A DNA stretch of 64,000 nt from Sambucus nigra (Eukaryota; Streptophyta; Magnoliopsida; Dipsacales; Adoxaceae). The stretch covers positions 73,175,244 to 73,239,243 of the forward strand of contig OX422215.1 of assembly GCA_949130495.1 (NCBI GenBank), given 5' to 3'. Below the pieces are notes generated by a model. It had not been told where the DNA came from. It was given only the letters and a program-made list of their open reading frames with translations, and searched no databases. Positions 1 through 11,297 of the stretch are shown here, piece after piece. A program made the translations under genes and the position numbers. The stretch's first letter is position 1; every line of letters starts with the position of its first letter.

Positions 1-189
1 TGACTGCTCTCGGACTGGAATTTCCTTATCTTGATTATCGAGAAGAAATAGCTTCTCATTGTTGCCTATTGCCCCTGATTTCTACCACCCCTTTGTCTGC
101 CATGGACTTGAGCTTTTGGTGGAGTGATAAGGGTATGGTCATCATATCGTGCAGCCATCCTCTGCCTTGAATGAAGTTGTATGGTGAGA

Positions 190-590
190 CTGACTAAATT
201 ACATGAAACTCCATCTCTTTATTGGCTAAACCGAGCATGACTGCTAGTTTTATTTTTCTCAGGGGTGATTTAATGTTCCCATTAATGCCGATCATAGGGC
301 CAACATTAGCATCCAGATATTTAATACAGTAGCCAAGCTTGTACAAATTTATGAGGTACATGATCTCAGAGGAACTTTCTTGATCGATCAATAGCCTTCT
401 TATATTAAAGTTTGATATTCAAAGAGCAAGCACCAGAGCGTCTTTATGAGCCAAGTTAATGCCAACCAATTTTTTGTCGATAAACATGATGGTTCGATTA
501 GTATCAAGTTCCCTCATTTCCTTCTTAACTTAGACTATCTTGGTCGAATCTACCTAGAAGGCCTATTCAACGCTAGTTGACACTCTTACC
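190..590 (-). pseudogene. Ty3/gypsy (Tat-like) aspartic protease remnant
   Basis: Read on the minus strand, this stretch encodes a decayed retropepsin domain of a Ty3/gypsy polyprotein. An upstream segment reads like the typical TIMF-D lead-in, followed by a hydrophobic strand and LLIDQESSSEIMYL, where intact families have a D-T/S-G active site. A conserved IGINGNIKSPLRKIKL strand follows. The catalytic triad is changed (D-Q-E), and an in-frame stop lies just upstream of the ORF at 194-391, so it cannot be active. It follows the gag remnant at 1000-1700 in the expected order. The rest of pol would lie left of the window. The Tat/Ogre assignment is by general resemblance. Confidence 0.7.
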
Positions 591-999
591 TTTTCCTTTA
601 GCTTTTTTTTACTGTGTTGGGTTGGATGCGTATAGCCATGGATGATGGTATTAATCCTCCTAATGGGAGTTTGTCATCCGCTTCCTAACTGCATTGATTT
701 TAGTTACTACCTTTGTCTTTGACGTGTTGATGTATTCTTTAAGATTACCCTCTTGGACGAGTTCCTCTAGATGCTTTGTGTATATCTTATAATTTTAATG
801 ATGTGCCCGTGGTCCTAGTGGTATTTGCACCTAAGGTTGGTGCCCCTAGCATTTTGGTCGTCGGCCATCTTGAAAGGCCTTTTGAAAAAAGGCTTGTCCT
901 TGATTTCGTGAAGGAGCCTAAAGATAGGCCCTTTGAAGACTTTATCTACTGCCTTGTAGCTTCTTTCGGTTGCTTAAAGTTTGGGGAAACTTTTAGAAG

Positions 1000-1700
1000 C
1001 TTCGTTCTTGATTGCCCTTGCAGTCGATGATTATAGGTTCCCACCTTTGGGGGATTTCTTCGAATCGTTCATCTTTTGATCCTCCGTGGGGGAAACATTG
1101 GTGAGCTTATCCTCTACCTTGGCGTACTTATCAATATGGTACATGAGTTCATCCATTGAAGATGTTGTCTTCTTAGTCAAAGAATGGTAGAGGTCGTATG
1201 ATCACTCCAAACTGAACTTGGAATAGGTAATTGTCAGCTGCTCATTGTAATCATTAATTTTGTTGTATAACTCCCAGTACCTTTAAGCGTACTTCCTGAG
1301 GGTCTTCCCATTTTTCTTTTTAAGAGGTTTCTTAAGCTACTTAGGTAAATCTCTCCCAGTGTTAATAAGAACACCCTGCACATCAAGGCATCATGATGGC
1401 TCCAGAGAGACATAATTTGCATGTAATGTCAAATAAGGTGAGTCGGGTATACCTTTCTTTCATATGTTGTGACTTTTGGCATAGAAACCTTCTTCAGGGG
1501 TTCAAATATTATATCTGCTCAGTGAACGATAAGGTTGCGCCATGCCCCAATACTGTCCTAGCCAGATCCTTGGGAATCCTGTCAAGGTTTAGGTTCATTC
1601 TTCCCTTCAGCTTCCTAAGGATGAGCCCCCTTAACTCATCTGTCTTTATTTGATTTGGTTATTGTTCAGAAATAATTGGTCTACTACTCTGGGCTACCTC
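1000..1700 (-). pseudogene. Ty3/gypsy (Tat-like) gag remnant
   Basis: Minus-strand fragments resemble the Retrotrans_gag capsid domain. A PFTEQI-like lead-in is followed after broken frames by HHDALMCRVFLLTLG, which matches the conserved S-D-A-x-M-C-R-A-F-x-x-T-L block of plant gypsy capsids. Frames are interrupted by stops and shifts, so this is a pseudogene. It lies between a leader/LTR on the right (about 2285-2860) and the protease remnant on the left (190-590), as expected for one minus-strand element that continues out of the window. Confidence 0.65.
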
Positions 1701-2284
1701 CGATGGGCGTGGTTGATGACATTTTCGATTGATGGAGTTTCTTCTAGGTGAACGATCACGTTAAAAGTGATGGATCATATAGGTACTCCTTGAACGAGAA
1801 GCCCTAATGGGCTAATTTTTTGGGGAACGAGGTCCCCTCCTGCGATGCCGCGGGTATGGGAATTCACGATATTGACCTCAGATTGTAAATATGGCTGGCG
1901 AGGTTTTCTTTTGTGGTGGGGCCAAACTCGAGATTCTGATGTGTCACCCTCTGATTATCGGGTGAGATTTTGTCTCAGGCGAGCGATTTCTTGACCACGA
2001 CTATTGAGCTTCTCCTCGTGGATGCTAGCCAAATGGGAGACAACTTTTTCTTTATCCCGGCTAATCGGCGACATTCGATGTCATCGGTTGGGTCCAGATA
2101 TTCCCGGTGAGCATCCTTTAGACCTTGATGGTTACTTTTGAGGAGGCATTCGCACATGATTCTGTTCCCTCCTTACAAAGCAATTTTTGAATGTATATGA
2201 CTCCTTGCTTGGTTGTGGTGAAACTGTTCTGCACTCATGACGAAGTGGCGAGATTTTACAGATTTTGGAGATAGTGAGAGCTTC

Positions 2285-2860
2285 ATTTCCCACAAACGGT
2301 GCCAAATTATAGGAGATCCTTCCCACAATGTTTAGAGAAATAGCAAGAATACCTAAAATAATTATATGTGTGTAGAAAGAAAGAAAGACGAAACAGTTTA
2401 CATAGTCCGATCAAGAGATTGACCTACATCCACGGGGGTAAAGGGGCGTGGTCTTTTTATTAAAGAGGGGGAATGGCAATAGCCGGAATGCTATTATTTC
2501 AAGTTGAGAGTCTGGGCTATTACATGCTGATTACAATTAATTTTCTGATGTTGGCCAGACTGGCCTTATTTATTAATTCAATATCCTATATTCGTAGGTT
2601 ACCTCATGTTTATCTCTATCTTTCCTGATTTTATTAGATTTGTGCTTATCCCCGGATGTGGGCTGATTACTCCAAATTCCTCCCCCTGGTTGTTCACCAC
2701 GTGTTCGGTCATGTGACTAATTACTTATGTTCCTTCATTTTTAAAGAACTAATTTCTGATTTTATTCCTTGATGTATATGGTGTTTTAAATCAGATATTT
2801 ATCTGGATCTAAAATGTGTATTGAATATATTTTTTAGACATGTTTTCTCTTATTATTATG
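2285..2860 (-). mobile_element. probable gypsy 5' LTR and primer-binding region
   Basis: On the minus strand the sequence around 2285-2312 reads TTTGGCACCGTTTGTGGGAA, close to the TTTGGCGCCGTCTGTGGGAA phrase that marks the LTR/leader junction of plant Tat-type gypsy elements. To its right lies non-coding sequence consistent with the LTR of the element carrying the gag and protease remnants. I could not fix the outer LTR boundary or find a partner copy in the window, so the right edge is a guess. Confidence 0.45.
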
Positions 2861-3882
2861 AGTTAATTTTTAACACAACTCTCATTAAATTCGAATGTAT
2901 ATTTTTTGGAGAGATTGAGAATAGATATGAGAGTGAATATTTTTTATCTTCGTGATTAGTGTTATACATTACATAATATACAAAGAACTTTTCAGAATTA
3001 AAATGCGGATATTATTTGAATTCTTTCTTTATTTTTGCATTATGTCGATCCATGCTTATAGTGGTATTTTCTCTATTATGTTTAGGAGAATAATTTCTTT
3101 AGATAAATGCATATTTTATTTTTATTTTTTGAAATTTGTTGAATATATTTTTATGAAAAGAAAATTAATTAAATAATTTTTTTTTCGAATTTTTGTTTAA
3201 TGTTTTTATATCTTGAAATTTGTGTAAATCGATATTATGAATTAATATTTGAAAATATGTTTTATGAGTTTTTTCAAAAAACTTAGTTCCCTGATATTTG
3301 CGTTACACTTCTCTTTATCTGTTGCATTAGAAATGGATCTTTTTTTAATATATTATATTTTGTAACTGTTTGTGTTTAAGTGAGTTCTTGCATGTTGTGC
3401 ATTTCAGAACAATTCCCTACACTGCACATGTTGCATAGTAAGACCACTAATATCTTCTTATTGCATGGAGTTACGTTGGAGTATAAGAAGGTGTGGAAGA
3501 ATCTGAAGAGTTGCAAGTATTAAAGAAGCTTGACAGTTCTACATCTCCATCAATTTTGGATTGTCTTAGTCGTGTTTAGAATTTTTATAGGTAATCAGTA
3601 TGCTCCTTATTTTGAGTGTTTGTAACTTGTAAATTGATTCTTATTTCTTAGTGATTTTTTTATTTTACTCCGTAGAGGGTGTCGTGGATGTTTCCCCACA
3701 CCGGTTTGGGATTTTACGATGTTAAAAATCATGCATGTTAATATTCATTGGCTCATCTCCTTCTATGTGTGATTGGATGAAAAAATATTATATTCTTGAT
3801 TTAGAATAATGCATCATATTAGATATATTGACTTGAAATGTGGAATAAATTAGATTGTTGTTATTAACATTATAATAAATCA
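2861..3882. other. non-coding AT-rich stretch with a weak LTR-like segment
   Basis: No convincing gene. The stretch 3670-3720 (gtcgtggatgtttccccaca) resembles the leader-proximal part of some Copia LTRs, but no primer-binding site or partner LTR was found. The 74-codon ORF at 2952-3176 is low-complexity AT-rich sequence and is unlikely to be coding. Confidence 0.4.
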
Positions 3883-4165
3883 GATTTTGTAAGGACATTT
3901 TTGTCCATTATCAATTTGTATGTCATACGCCGTTACACCGTTGAAGAAACTCAAGATCGCATCTACATCAACGGATCCGAATATCAAAGCATCTTCAACA
4001 TCATAGCCTCTGCGAGAATGAACTTGGTAAAATTTTGTTTTTACGTTCCTTAAAGTTCATATTTAGTATTGGGAAATTTTTATAAAATGCTTTTTATAAA
4101 AATAAGAAGTAAGTTTTTTTAAGCAAAATGAGGCTTTTAAAAGGATTTTATTTTTCTGGGAAAAT

Positions 4166-4352
4166 CGGACCGATCCGGCCCCATACCGGACCGATCCGCT
4201 AGCTCGAAGTCCAGTAGACCCCGGACCGAATGCGAACCGATGAAGCCTGAATGATCGAACCGATCCGTTGTCAACCGGACCGATCCGGTTGCAATTAAAA
4301 GAACCGATCCGGTCTAATCGGACCGATCCGCCCTCAATCCGGACCGATCCGC
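4166..4352 (+). promoter_or_regulatory. palindrome array in U3 of the 5' LTR
   Basis: About seven copies of a near-palindromic CGGACCGATCCG motif, some degenerate (for example GAACCGATCCGG), are spread over about 190 bp directly upstream of the putative TATA box. The same array is in the 3' LTR (about 8263-8449). Sireviruses are known to carry repeated palindromic CGG-type motifs in their LTRs, so a cis-regulatory role is a reasonable inference, though no binding factor is identified. Confidence 0.75.
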
Positions 4353-4405
4353 CTGGGATAATTACGAGCAGTCCCAGTTTTTGTAAACTCTTTCCTTGAT
4401 TTTCT

Positions 4406-4414
4406 TATTTATAC
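4406..4414 (+). promoter_or_regulatory. putative TATA box of the LTR promoter
   Basis: The sequence ATTTATACC lies about 55 bases after the palindrome array and about 550 bases before the LTR end, a plausible position for the U3/R promoter. The call rests on motif and position only. Confidence 0.5.
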
Positions 4415-4967
4415 CAACTTCGGGAGAGTTATTTTTAAGACTTACATACACGATTTTCAGAGTCCAAAATACTCTAAGTCTTCACCTTTTTGATGTGCCA
4501 AACATCTTTTTGATTCACACAAAAATTCCAATTACTTTTGTGAATCTTTTGGAACCCTAGAACACAAGCTTTGCTATTGTTCAACCCTTGTGGAGAAGCC
4601 GTTCTCTTCTTCATTGCAGCCCTACTGGACAGGGATAGTTCCAGCCGCCAACCCTACTGGAAAGGGATATTCCAGCCGCGACTACAGAATCCGATACCCG
4701 AGGGTAATTCTTAGTCAAAAAATCTTGTATTTCAGTGTAATCCGATTGTAAGCCGTTTCTCTTACAAATTATAGTGATATACAAATGGTTTTGCCCCTGT
4801 GGGGGATTTTTCCTTAAACTTTGTGTGTTGAATAATTCTTGCATGATTTCATATTGTTTCAATCACACCTAGTTGCATGTTTAGGGTTAATTTGGGTTAA
4901 AAGGAATTTAATTAAAACTGGATTTTATTTGAGAAGTCGCAATATTTCCGCTGTAGCTGCACTCTCA

Positions 4968-5178
4968 AATTGGTATCAGAGCGGGTTACGCTAATTTATC
5001 GCGTGATCCTGATTTTTCGAGGATTTACTTTCTGATACAATTTGTCTACTCACGTTTACAAGTCAAATTGGTATCAGAGCGGGTTACGCTAATTTATCGC
5101 GTGATCCTGATTTTTCGAGGATTTACTTTCTGATACAATTTGTCTACTCACGTTTACAAGTCAAATTGGTATCAGAGC
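4968..5178 (+). repeat. triplicated primer-binding site (98-bp period)
   Basis: The initiator-Met primer-binding motif TGGTATCAGAGC occurs three times at exact 98-bp spacing: 4971-4982, 5069-5080 and 5167-5178. The first two 98-bp units look identical. The third diverges after GAGC and runs into the gag leader. Only the first copy abuts the 5' LTR in the normal position. This looks like tandem duplication of the leader, possibly from template slippage during minus-strand priming. Confidence 0.92.
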
Positions 5179-5222
5179 CTGTTGCACTAAGTTATTGTGC
5201 TTTGATCCTGTTTTTTGCAAAA

Positions 5223-6389
5223 ATGGCTTTTGATGGTTTTGATGATCTTCGATGTCAAATTTTTGAAAAAATTAATTGGAAAATTCGCACGAACTCTTGT
5301 TTTAAATCTTCTGTTGAAAACGAATCTGAGAGGTGTCCTTGTTGTGAGGGTGTTGGTCACACGTTACATGAGTGTACCACAAATTTAAAGAAGAAATTGA
5401 ATAAACCGATTTCTCATGTTTCTACCCTTAGTGATTGTGATTCGGAAGAAGAAGTTTTTTATGCTTCTAGGCGAGAGTTTCCCATCCGTGTGATTAGTGA
5501 TGATAGTGAAAGTGATGGGAGTGTGGATGAAAGTGAGGAGGAAAGTGTAGATGAGCATGACTTGCAAACTGCTTTCAATGAACTTTATGCTGAAACTTTG
5601 AAAACAAAGAAAGAAAATTTGAAATTGAAAGCTCAGTTGAAAGAGTGTGCCATAAAAAATAATGATTTTTTAGTTGAAGAACTTAGGGCACATGAGAAAA
5701 TTTTGAAAGAGAAGCTTGAGTACGTCGAGGGTGAGAGAGATGGTCTTAGAGGGTTGATGGAGACTATGAAAAAGGAGCTTTTAGAGTTTGAGGATTCTAA
5801 ACTAGTACTTGAATCTAGGATAGGTGAACTTGAGGTGAAATTGAAAGATTCAAGTAAAGTGAAATTTGATTTGGAGTCTAGGTCTGAAAAACTTGATAAG
5901 ATTTTAGGCACAGTCAAGATCAAAACTGATAGGGGTGGGATTGGTCTTGAAAAATATGTTGCACCCATTCCCACACGTGTGAGAGAGCCTCCTAGGTTTG
6001 TTAAGAAAGAGGCACCTAAAGTTGTTAGGAAAGCACCCCTTAAGAACATTATGAGAGAACCTTCTAGGATCATTAGGAGAGACCCACCTAGGAAAATTCG
6101 GAGAGAGCAACCGATAAATTTGAGGAGAGGGCCACCTTTAGGTAACACACACCGCCCGATTTACACTTGCACACATTGCGGTAGGCAAGGTCATCTTAGG
6201 CGATTTTGTTACAAGCTTTTAAATAGACCCAGGAAGGTTAATGAAAGAATAAATTCGATTCCCAAAACCCCCACACTTCGTTACAAATCTATTTGGGTTA
6301 GAAAATCGGATTTAGAGGCTTATGGTTTATTTGTCCACGATTCCCGTTTGCTTGCACGTGATTCACCCCATGTGAAATCTTTTGGTTGA
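5223..6389 (+). CDS. gag-like protein tail with two CCHC zinc knuckles
   Basis: The first ATG (5223) gives a 388-residue intact ORF. The frame is open back to 5166, but only through the primer-binding site. An N-terminal CCHC knuckle reads CPCCEGVGHTLHEC. An acidic, serine-rich stretch and a long coiled coil of charged heptads follow (about residues 110-235). LDKILG...GGIGL corresponds to the conserved motif in the gag tail of plant Copia elements. After basic proline/arginine repeats comes a second CCHC knuckle, CTHCGRQGHLRRFC. The capsid (UBN2-type) domain normally at the N-terminus is absent, and the ORF stops where protease would begin. It probably binds RNA or nucleocapsid partners. Confidence 0.85.
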   Translation: MAFDGFDDLRCQIFEKINWKIRTNSCFKSSVENESERCPCCEGVGHTLHECTTNLKKKLNKPISHVSTLSDCDSEEEVFYASRREFPIRVISDDSESDGSVDESEEESVDEHDLQTAFNELYAETLKTKKENLKLKAQLKECAIKNNDFLVEELRAHEKILKEKLEYVEGERDGLRGLMETMKKELLEFEDSKLVLESRIGELEVKLKDSSKVKFDLESRSEKLDKILGTVKIKTDRGGIGLEKYVAPIPTRVREPPRFVKKEAPKVVRKAPLKNIMREPSRIIRRDPPRKIRREQPINLRRGPPLGNTHRPIYTCTHCGRQGHLRRFCYKLLNRPRKVNERINSIPKTPTLRYKSIWVRKSDLEAYGLFVHDSRLLARDSPHVKSFG

Positions 6390-7984
6390 TTGTGATTGCA
6401 TGTTTGTCATACACTAGTTGTGGTTTCATGTTATATTTTTACTAGTGTGATGACTTGTACTTTTTGTATAAATTCTTGTTTTTGAATTTTATTTTTGAAA
6501 AATACAAAAAGATTTTATTTTGATAAAATTTTTGAAAAATCCAAAAAGATTTTTGTTTTTTTTGTTTACACCGTTTATGGATGAACACTTTGGTTGACCG
6601 AGTCACAACATCATTCCATTATTTTCATGTGACTATTTGATAGTGTTTTGAGACAATAGGTCAATTCATCCTTGTGCTTTATAATGTTTGGAGTCATTAA
6701 GATGTAATTAAGTGTTACTTCCTACATGTTTGACTCATGTTTCCTTTATTGCACACATGCACGAATTTGTTTGATTATTGTGCTTGTCTTATCACATGTT
6801 GGTTGGGTGTTTTCACTTCAATACTGTCCTTAAAACGAACCAAGCGCGATAATTTTGATAAGGAAATTGTGCATATAAAAACCGTTTTGTGAGTTTGTGT
6901 GCTTTGTTTGAAAACGGGGAAGGGCTGCGAAAGGTTCTTTAGCCTTTGCGAATACTAAGCCACCGTTAAATTGGACCTAAAAAATTGAGGAATTTTATTA
7001 TCCGAGGTCCAAAGAGGTTAAAAGAGCCCGAAAAAAATTTAAAGGCAATAAAAAGATATTCATGCCAAAATATGGGCCATTTAGGTTTTTGCACCAATTC
7101 TCCAAAGTTTGAGAATTTAGATTACCCCTAAAAGAAAATATATATGAGGGTGTTTGGTTGGAGAATTAAAACGGGTTTGCACGTCCTTGATATTTGAAAA
7201 TGCGCTACATAGTTTTGGACGTTATTGGTGTGGAAATCACTTTGACTTTGATTTGTTGATTTGTATAAGACGATGTCATCTAAATTCAACAAATTTTTTT
7301 TACACCTAAGGATACTTTTGATGATCATTCGTTAGGAGTACACATATGCATCGTGCACATATGATTGATTGAGTTGATTTACCTATCGAATGTGTTCACA
7401 CCCATTCATTCCATTTCCATGACTTGGTTGTTTGAGTCAAAATACATGGTGTGATTTTTGTATCATTTTTGTTCATATTGGTATCCTATCTTTGTATGAA
7501 AATTTTGAAATATAAAAAAAAATAAATCAAAAATAGGTTGTATTTGTTTTGTACCGTGACACCCCGCCTTTACTTATTTGATTCATTCTTCTCATTTGTC
7601 TATTTGGGGACATCATAAAAAGGGGGAGAAAGAATTATCATATTATGGGGGAGTTTGTAGTTTGGGGGAGTTTTTGAGATGTTGCTTATGTTTTTATCAT
7701 ATATTCATATCCATGTTTATCTCATTTCAAACTCGATATGTCACGTGGTATTTGCTTTGTCTCATGTGTGTAGGTATGAAGATTGAAGATCAATATGTTG
7801 CACACCCTGATGAGAAAAGCTTTGAGATTGGATGATTGTTGAAGATTGAAGAACAAACGATGAAGATTTATACCTTTGTATCTTTCCATCTTTAGGGTTC
7901 ATGGGAGGGTAGATTTGTATAGGTCATTAGTTGATAATTCGGATATTTTTTATGTATGTACCGGCATAGACATAGGGGGAGATT
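6390..7984 (+). other. non-coding 3' internal region with multiple polypurine tracts
   Basis: No pol domain is visible in any frame. G-rich purine tracts occur at about 7617-7630, 7645-7675 and immediately before the 3' LTR (CATAGGGGGAGATT, about 7971-7984). The last is the functional polypurine tract position for plus-strand priming. Multiple tracts of this kind are a described Sirevirus trait. The 85-codon ORF at 7578-7835 overlaps these tracts and has no recognisable domain. Confidence 0.75.
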
Positions 7985-9064
7985 TGTAAGGACATTTTTG
8001 TCCATTATTAATTTGTATGTCATACGCCGTTACACCGTTGAAGAAACTCAAGATCGCATCTACATCAACGGATCCGAATATCAAAGCATCTTCAACATCA
8101 TAGCCTCTGCGAGAATGAACTTGGTAAAATTTTGTTTTTACGTTCCTTAAAGTTCATATTTAGTATTGGGAAATTTTTATAAAATGCTTTTTATAAAAAT
8201 AAGAAGTAAGTTTTTTTAAGCAAAATGAGGCTTTTAAAAGGATTTTATTTTTCTGGGAAAATCGGACCGATCCGGCACCATACCGGACCGATCCGCTAGC
8301 TCGAAGTCCAGTAGACCCCGGACCGAATGCGAACCGATGAAGCCTGAATGATCGAACCGATCCGTTGTCAACCGGACCGATCCGGTTGCAATTAAAAGAA
8401 CCGATCCGGTCTAATCGGACCGATCCGCCCTCAATCCGGACCGATCCGCCTGGGATAATTACGAGCAGTCCCAGTTTTTGTAAACTCTTTCCTTGATTTT
8501 CTTATTTATACCAACTTCGGGAGAGTTATTTTTAAGACTTACATACACGATTTTCAGAGTCCAAAATACTCTAAGTCTTCACCTTTTTGATGTGCCAAAC
8601 ATCTTTTTGATTCACACAAAAATTCCAATTACTTTTGTGAATCTTTTGGAACCCTAGAACACAAGCTTTGCTATTGTTCAACCCTTGTGGAGAAGCCGTT
8701 CTCTTCTTCATTGCAGCCCTACTGGACAGGGATAGTTCCAGCCGCCAACCCTACTGGAAAGGGATATTCCAGCCGCGACTACAGAATCCGATACCCGAGG
8801 GTAATTCTTAGTCAAAAAATCTTGTATTTCAGTGTAATCCGATTGTAAGCCGTTTCTCTTACAAATTATAGTGATATACAAATGGTTTTGCCCCTGTGGG
8901 GGATTTTTCCTTAAACTTTGTGTGTTGAATAATTCTTGCATGATTTCATATTGTTTCAATCACACCTAGTTGCATGTTTAGGGTTAATTTGGGTTAAAAG
9001 GAATTTAATTAAAACTGGATTTTATTTGAGAAGTCACAATATTTCCGCTGTAGCTGCACTCTCA
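7985..9064 (+). repeat. 3' LTR of the Sirevirus-like element
   Basis: Same 1080-bp length as the 5' LTR. I noticed three differences: ATTATTAAT versus ATTATCAAT near the start, GGCACCAT versus GGCCCCAT in the palindrome array, and AGTCACAAT versus AGTCGCAAT near the end. It is followed by the GATTT duplication. Confidence 0.95.
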
Positions 9065-9149
9065 GATTTAATTGATTTTAATTTTCGCATGTATTAAAAT
9101 CTGATTAAATCAAATAATAAAGTTTTTCAGGTTTTGATTATATATATGT

Positions 9150-9711
9150 GTGTTGAGAAAAACTTGCATGAAATCAGAGTGTTGCTTATGGGATTTTCAT
9201 CGGCAACATCACGACGATCCTTTCATGATCGCAGCAATCATGGTAACCGCCAACATGCAGAGGATTGTAATTGATACAGAAAGCTCCGCAGACATCCTGT
9301 TCTTCGACGCCTTTGAGGCTATGGGCCTTGGCATCAAACACATGTAGTCGGCCACTACCCCTCTCATTGGATTCAACGAGGAGTGTACCTACTCCTTGGG
9401 GTATGTCACTCTCCCCCTCACCCTTGGTTCTAAGGATTGTTGCTCCATCGTTCGGAATAAATTCATAGTGGTGGACCTCCCTTCAACCTGCAATGTTATC
9501 TTAGGTAGACCCCATGCTCAATGACTTAGACATTGTGTTCTCAATCCACGGGTTGGTAATGAGTTTCCCAACCTCCAAGAGAGTGGGAGAGGTATTTAAA
9601 GGCCAAAGAGGCTCAGGAGTGATACATCACATTCATGAAGGACAAAATGAAGTTTCTCAGTGCACCACAAAGCTTAGCAGAGGCTCCAGTAAAGCTTTGG
9701 AAGATCCTTGA
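9150..9711 (+). pseudogene. Ty3/gypsy protease pseudogene
   Basis: The first frame reads a gypsy retropepsin: HDDPFMIAA, then VIDTESSADILFFDAFEAMG (D-T-E in place of D-T-G/D-S-G). After an in-frame TAG at about 9345 come PLIGF, VTLPLTLGS and VDLPSTCNVILGRP. A frameshift near 9514 moves to MLNDLDIVFSIHGLVMSFPT, the segment that normally follows. It is the same broad type as the minus-strand remnant at 190-590 but on the opposite strand. It lies just beyond the Sirevirus insertion and has no function left. Confidence 0.85.
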
Positions 9712-11200
9712 TATGTGTCATACCCCGTAATTTTGAGAGCATTTTATTCCACATGTGGTTTAAATTATTTATTTCAATTAGGGAATTGAATTGGTTTCAA
9801 TAAATAAAAATTATTGAGTTTTGGGATTCATATTTATGATCAAAATTATATATTTGCATCTAATAAGTAAATAGTGATCTAGAAATTATTATATTATGTC
9901 GTATAGAGAGTGAAAACGATGGATTTAAAGGGTTTAAAAGCGATGCGTACAGTACGCACGTGTCGAGCCCAGTTAATGTAATGATCGAATAGTTTTAGTT
10001 TCGTAACTCAGATGGCCTTTTGAGTGCATAGGTGATCCGGAATGGGTCAAAATAGTCCAGAATAGGTACCCGGGGGTTATGGTTAGGTTCCGGGAGCCTT
10101 TTAGATGTAGAATGGCTTGTATAAGGGCATAGTCATCTTTTTACCCTTAGGGATTAACCCAAATACGAAATTAGGGTTTTAAATGGGGTATTAGTGGGTA
10201 AGTGGGGTGGATAGCATCTGCAATTAACCTCTGTTTAGTGGGACTTAGGGAGAAAACAAGAGAAAAGAGATATAGAGAAAGAGAAGTGAAAAGAAGAGAG
10301 AAAAGAAGAAAGAGGGCTTGGATAAGAAAGAAGCCATTTTTGGAAACAAATCAATAAGAATGTGTCAAGCTTCGGATAAACATCCATCAACGCAAGTGCT
10401 TACTTGCTTTAAATTTGTATTTTTACAGTTAATTATGTTTATAGTTAACAAAAGTTAAATCTGAAATTTGAGAATGATTCGTAGAGACAATTATGAATAT
10501 TGATTCGTGATTTAACAACCTTAATGATTGATGGTTCTATACGAATGAATTTAGTAATTAAACCTAAAAATATTAAATAAAAGTGATGAACATTAATGGG
10601 TATTAGAAAAATGGGTTAAAACTTGATTAATTCTAGAATGGGTGAATTGAATTAATAAAAAAAATCTTTGGGTGAATAAATGTTAGATTTAGGTTTAGAT
10701 CCTGTTTAAAATATATCTAGGATGATTATACATATGTTTGGGATTATAATATTAGTTGTTTTGGGAGGCTTGGGACCTCCATTGATGGACTTGGGAGGTT
10801 TAAATCCGAATTTGAAGACGAAGGACTACCCAGTTAATCGAACCGGTTTGCTGAGGGAGAAAATCGGTTCGCTTGATCGAATCGGTTCAATCTGACAAGT
10901 GAAATGGTTCAGTTTACTGGTATGTCTCAACTTTATTTTGCATTTTTTTCAAACCATTAGTGTTAGATAAATGGGTGTATAAGTTTCCAAAATGGATTTG
11001 GATTACCTTGGAACGCTATTAGAAGGTTAGTGCGTAATTTAGGCACAACATTAGTTGGACAAGTGAGATGAATTGGTTAAGAAGTGAGTGAACACTTAAT
11101 TGGAATCAGGAAGTCGGTTCTGAATTTAGATGGGCGGATTAGTACACTATGGGGTTTCCCGTATGTATTAATTTCAATATATATATGAATTGTCATTACC

Positions 11201-11297
<97 letters not shown>

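Larger units (their letters stand above)
3888..4967 (+). repeat. 5' LTR of the Sirevirus-like element
   Basis: This 1080-bp direct repeat begins TGTAAGGACA and ends ACTCTCA. Upstream of the TATA-like box at about 4406-4414 is the U3 region with its palindrome array (4166-4352). Downstream is R/U5, including the GCATGTTTAGGGTTAATTTG segment also seen in related solo LTRs at 51-54 kb. The 83-codon minus-strand ORF inside is a by-product and occurs identically in both LTRs. Confidence 0.95.
3883..9069 (+). mobile_element. complete non-autonomous Sirevirus-like Copia LTR retrotransposon
   Basis: A complete insertion. Two 1080-bp LTRs (3888-4967 and 7985-9064), both TG...CA, are flanked by a perfect 5-bp target duplication GATTT (3883-3887 and 9065-9069). 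Reading from the left it has a methionyl-initiator-type primer-binding site (TGGTATCAGAGC), a gag-tail ORF, a roughly 1.6-kb non-coding 3' region with several G-rich polypurine tracts, and the 3' LTR. Multiple polypurine tracts, palindromic LTR repeats and this gag tail are features known from Sireviruses. No protease, integrase, reverse transcriptase or RNase H is present, so it would need enzymes from a relative. The LTRs differ at only about three positions that I noticed, which indicates recent insertion. Confidence 0.93.

Noticed and set aside
4611..4862. 83-codon minus-strand ORF, identical copy at 8708-8959
   Set aside because: The identity is due to the LTR pair; it lies in R/U5 and has no recognisable protein features.
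5633..6148. 171-codon minus-strand ORF
   Set aside because: It lies wholly opposite the gag-like ORF, which has zinc knuckles and a coiled coil; the minus frame has no domain.
3883..9069. Autonomous Copia element
   Set aside because: No protease, integrase, reverse transcriptase or RNase H motifs in any frame between 6390 and 7984.
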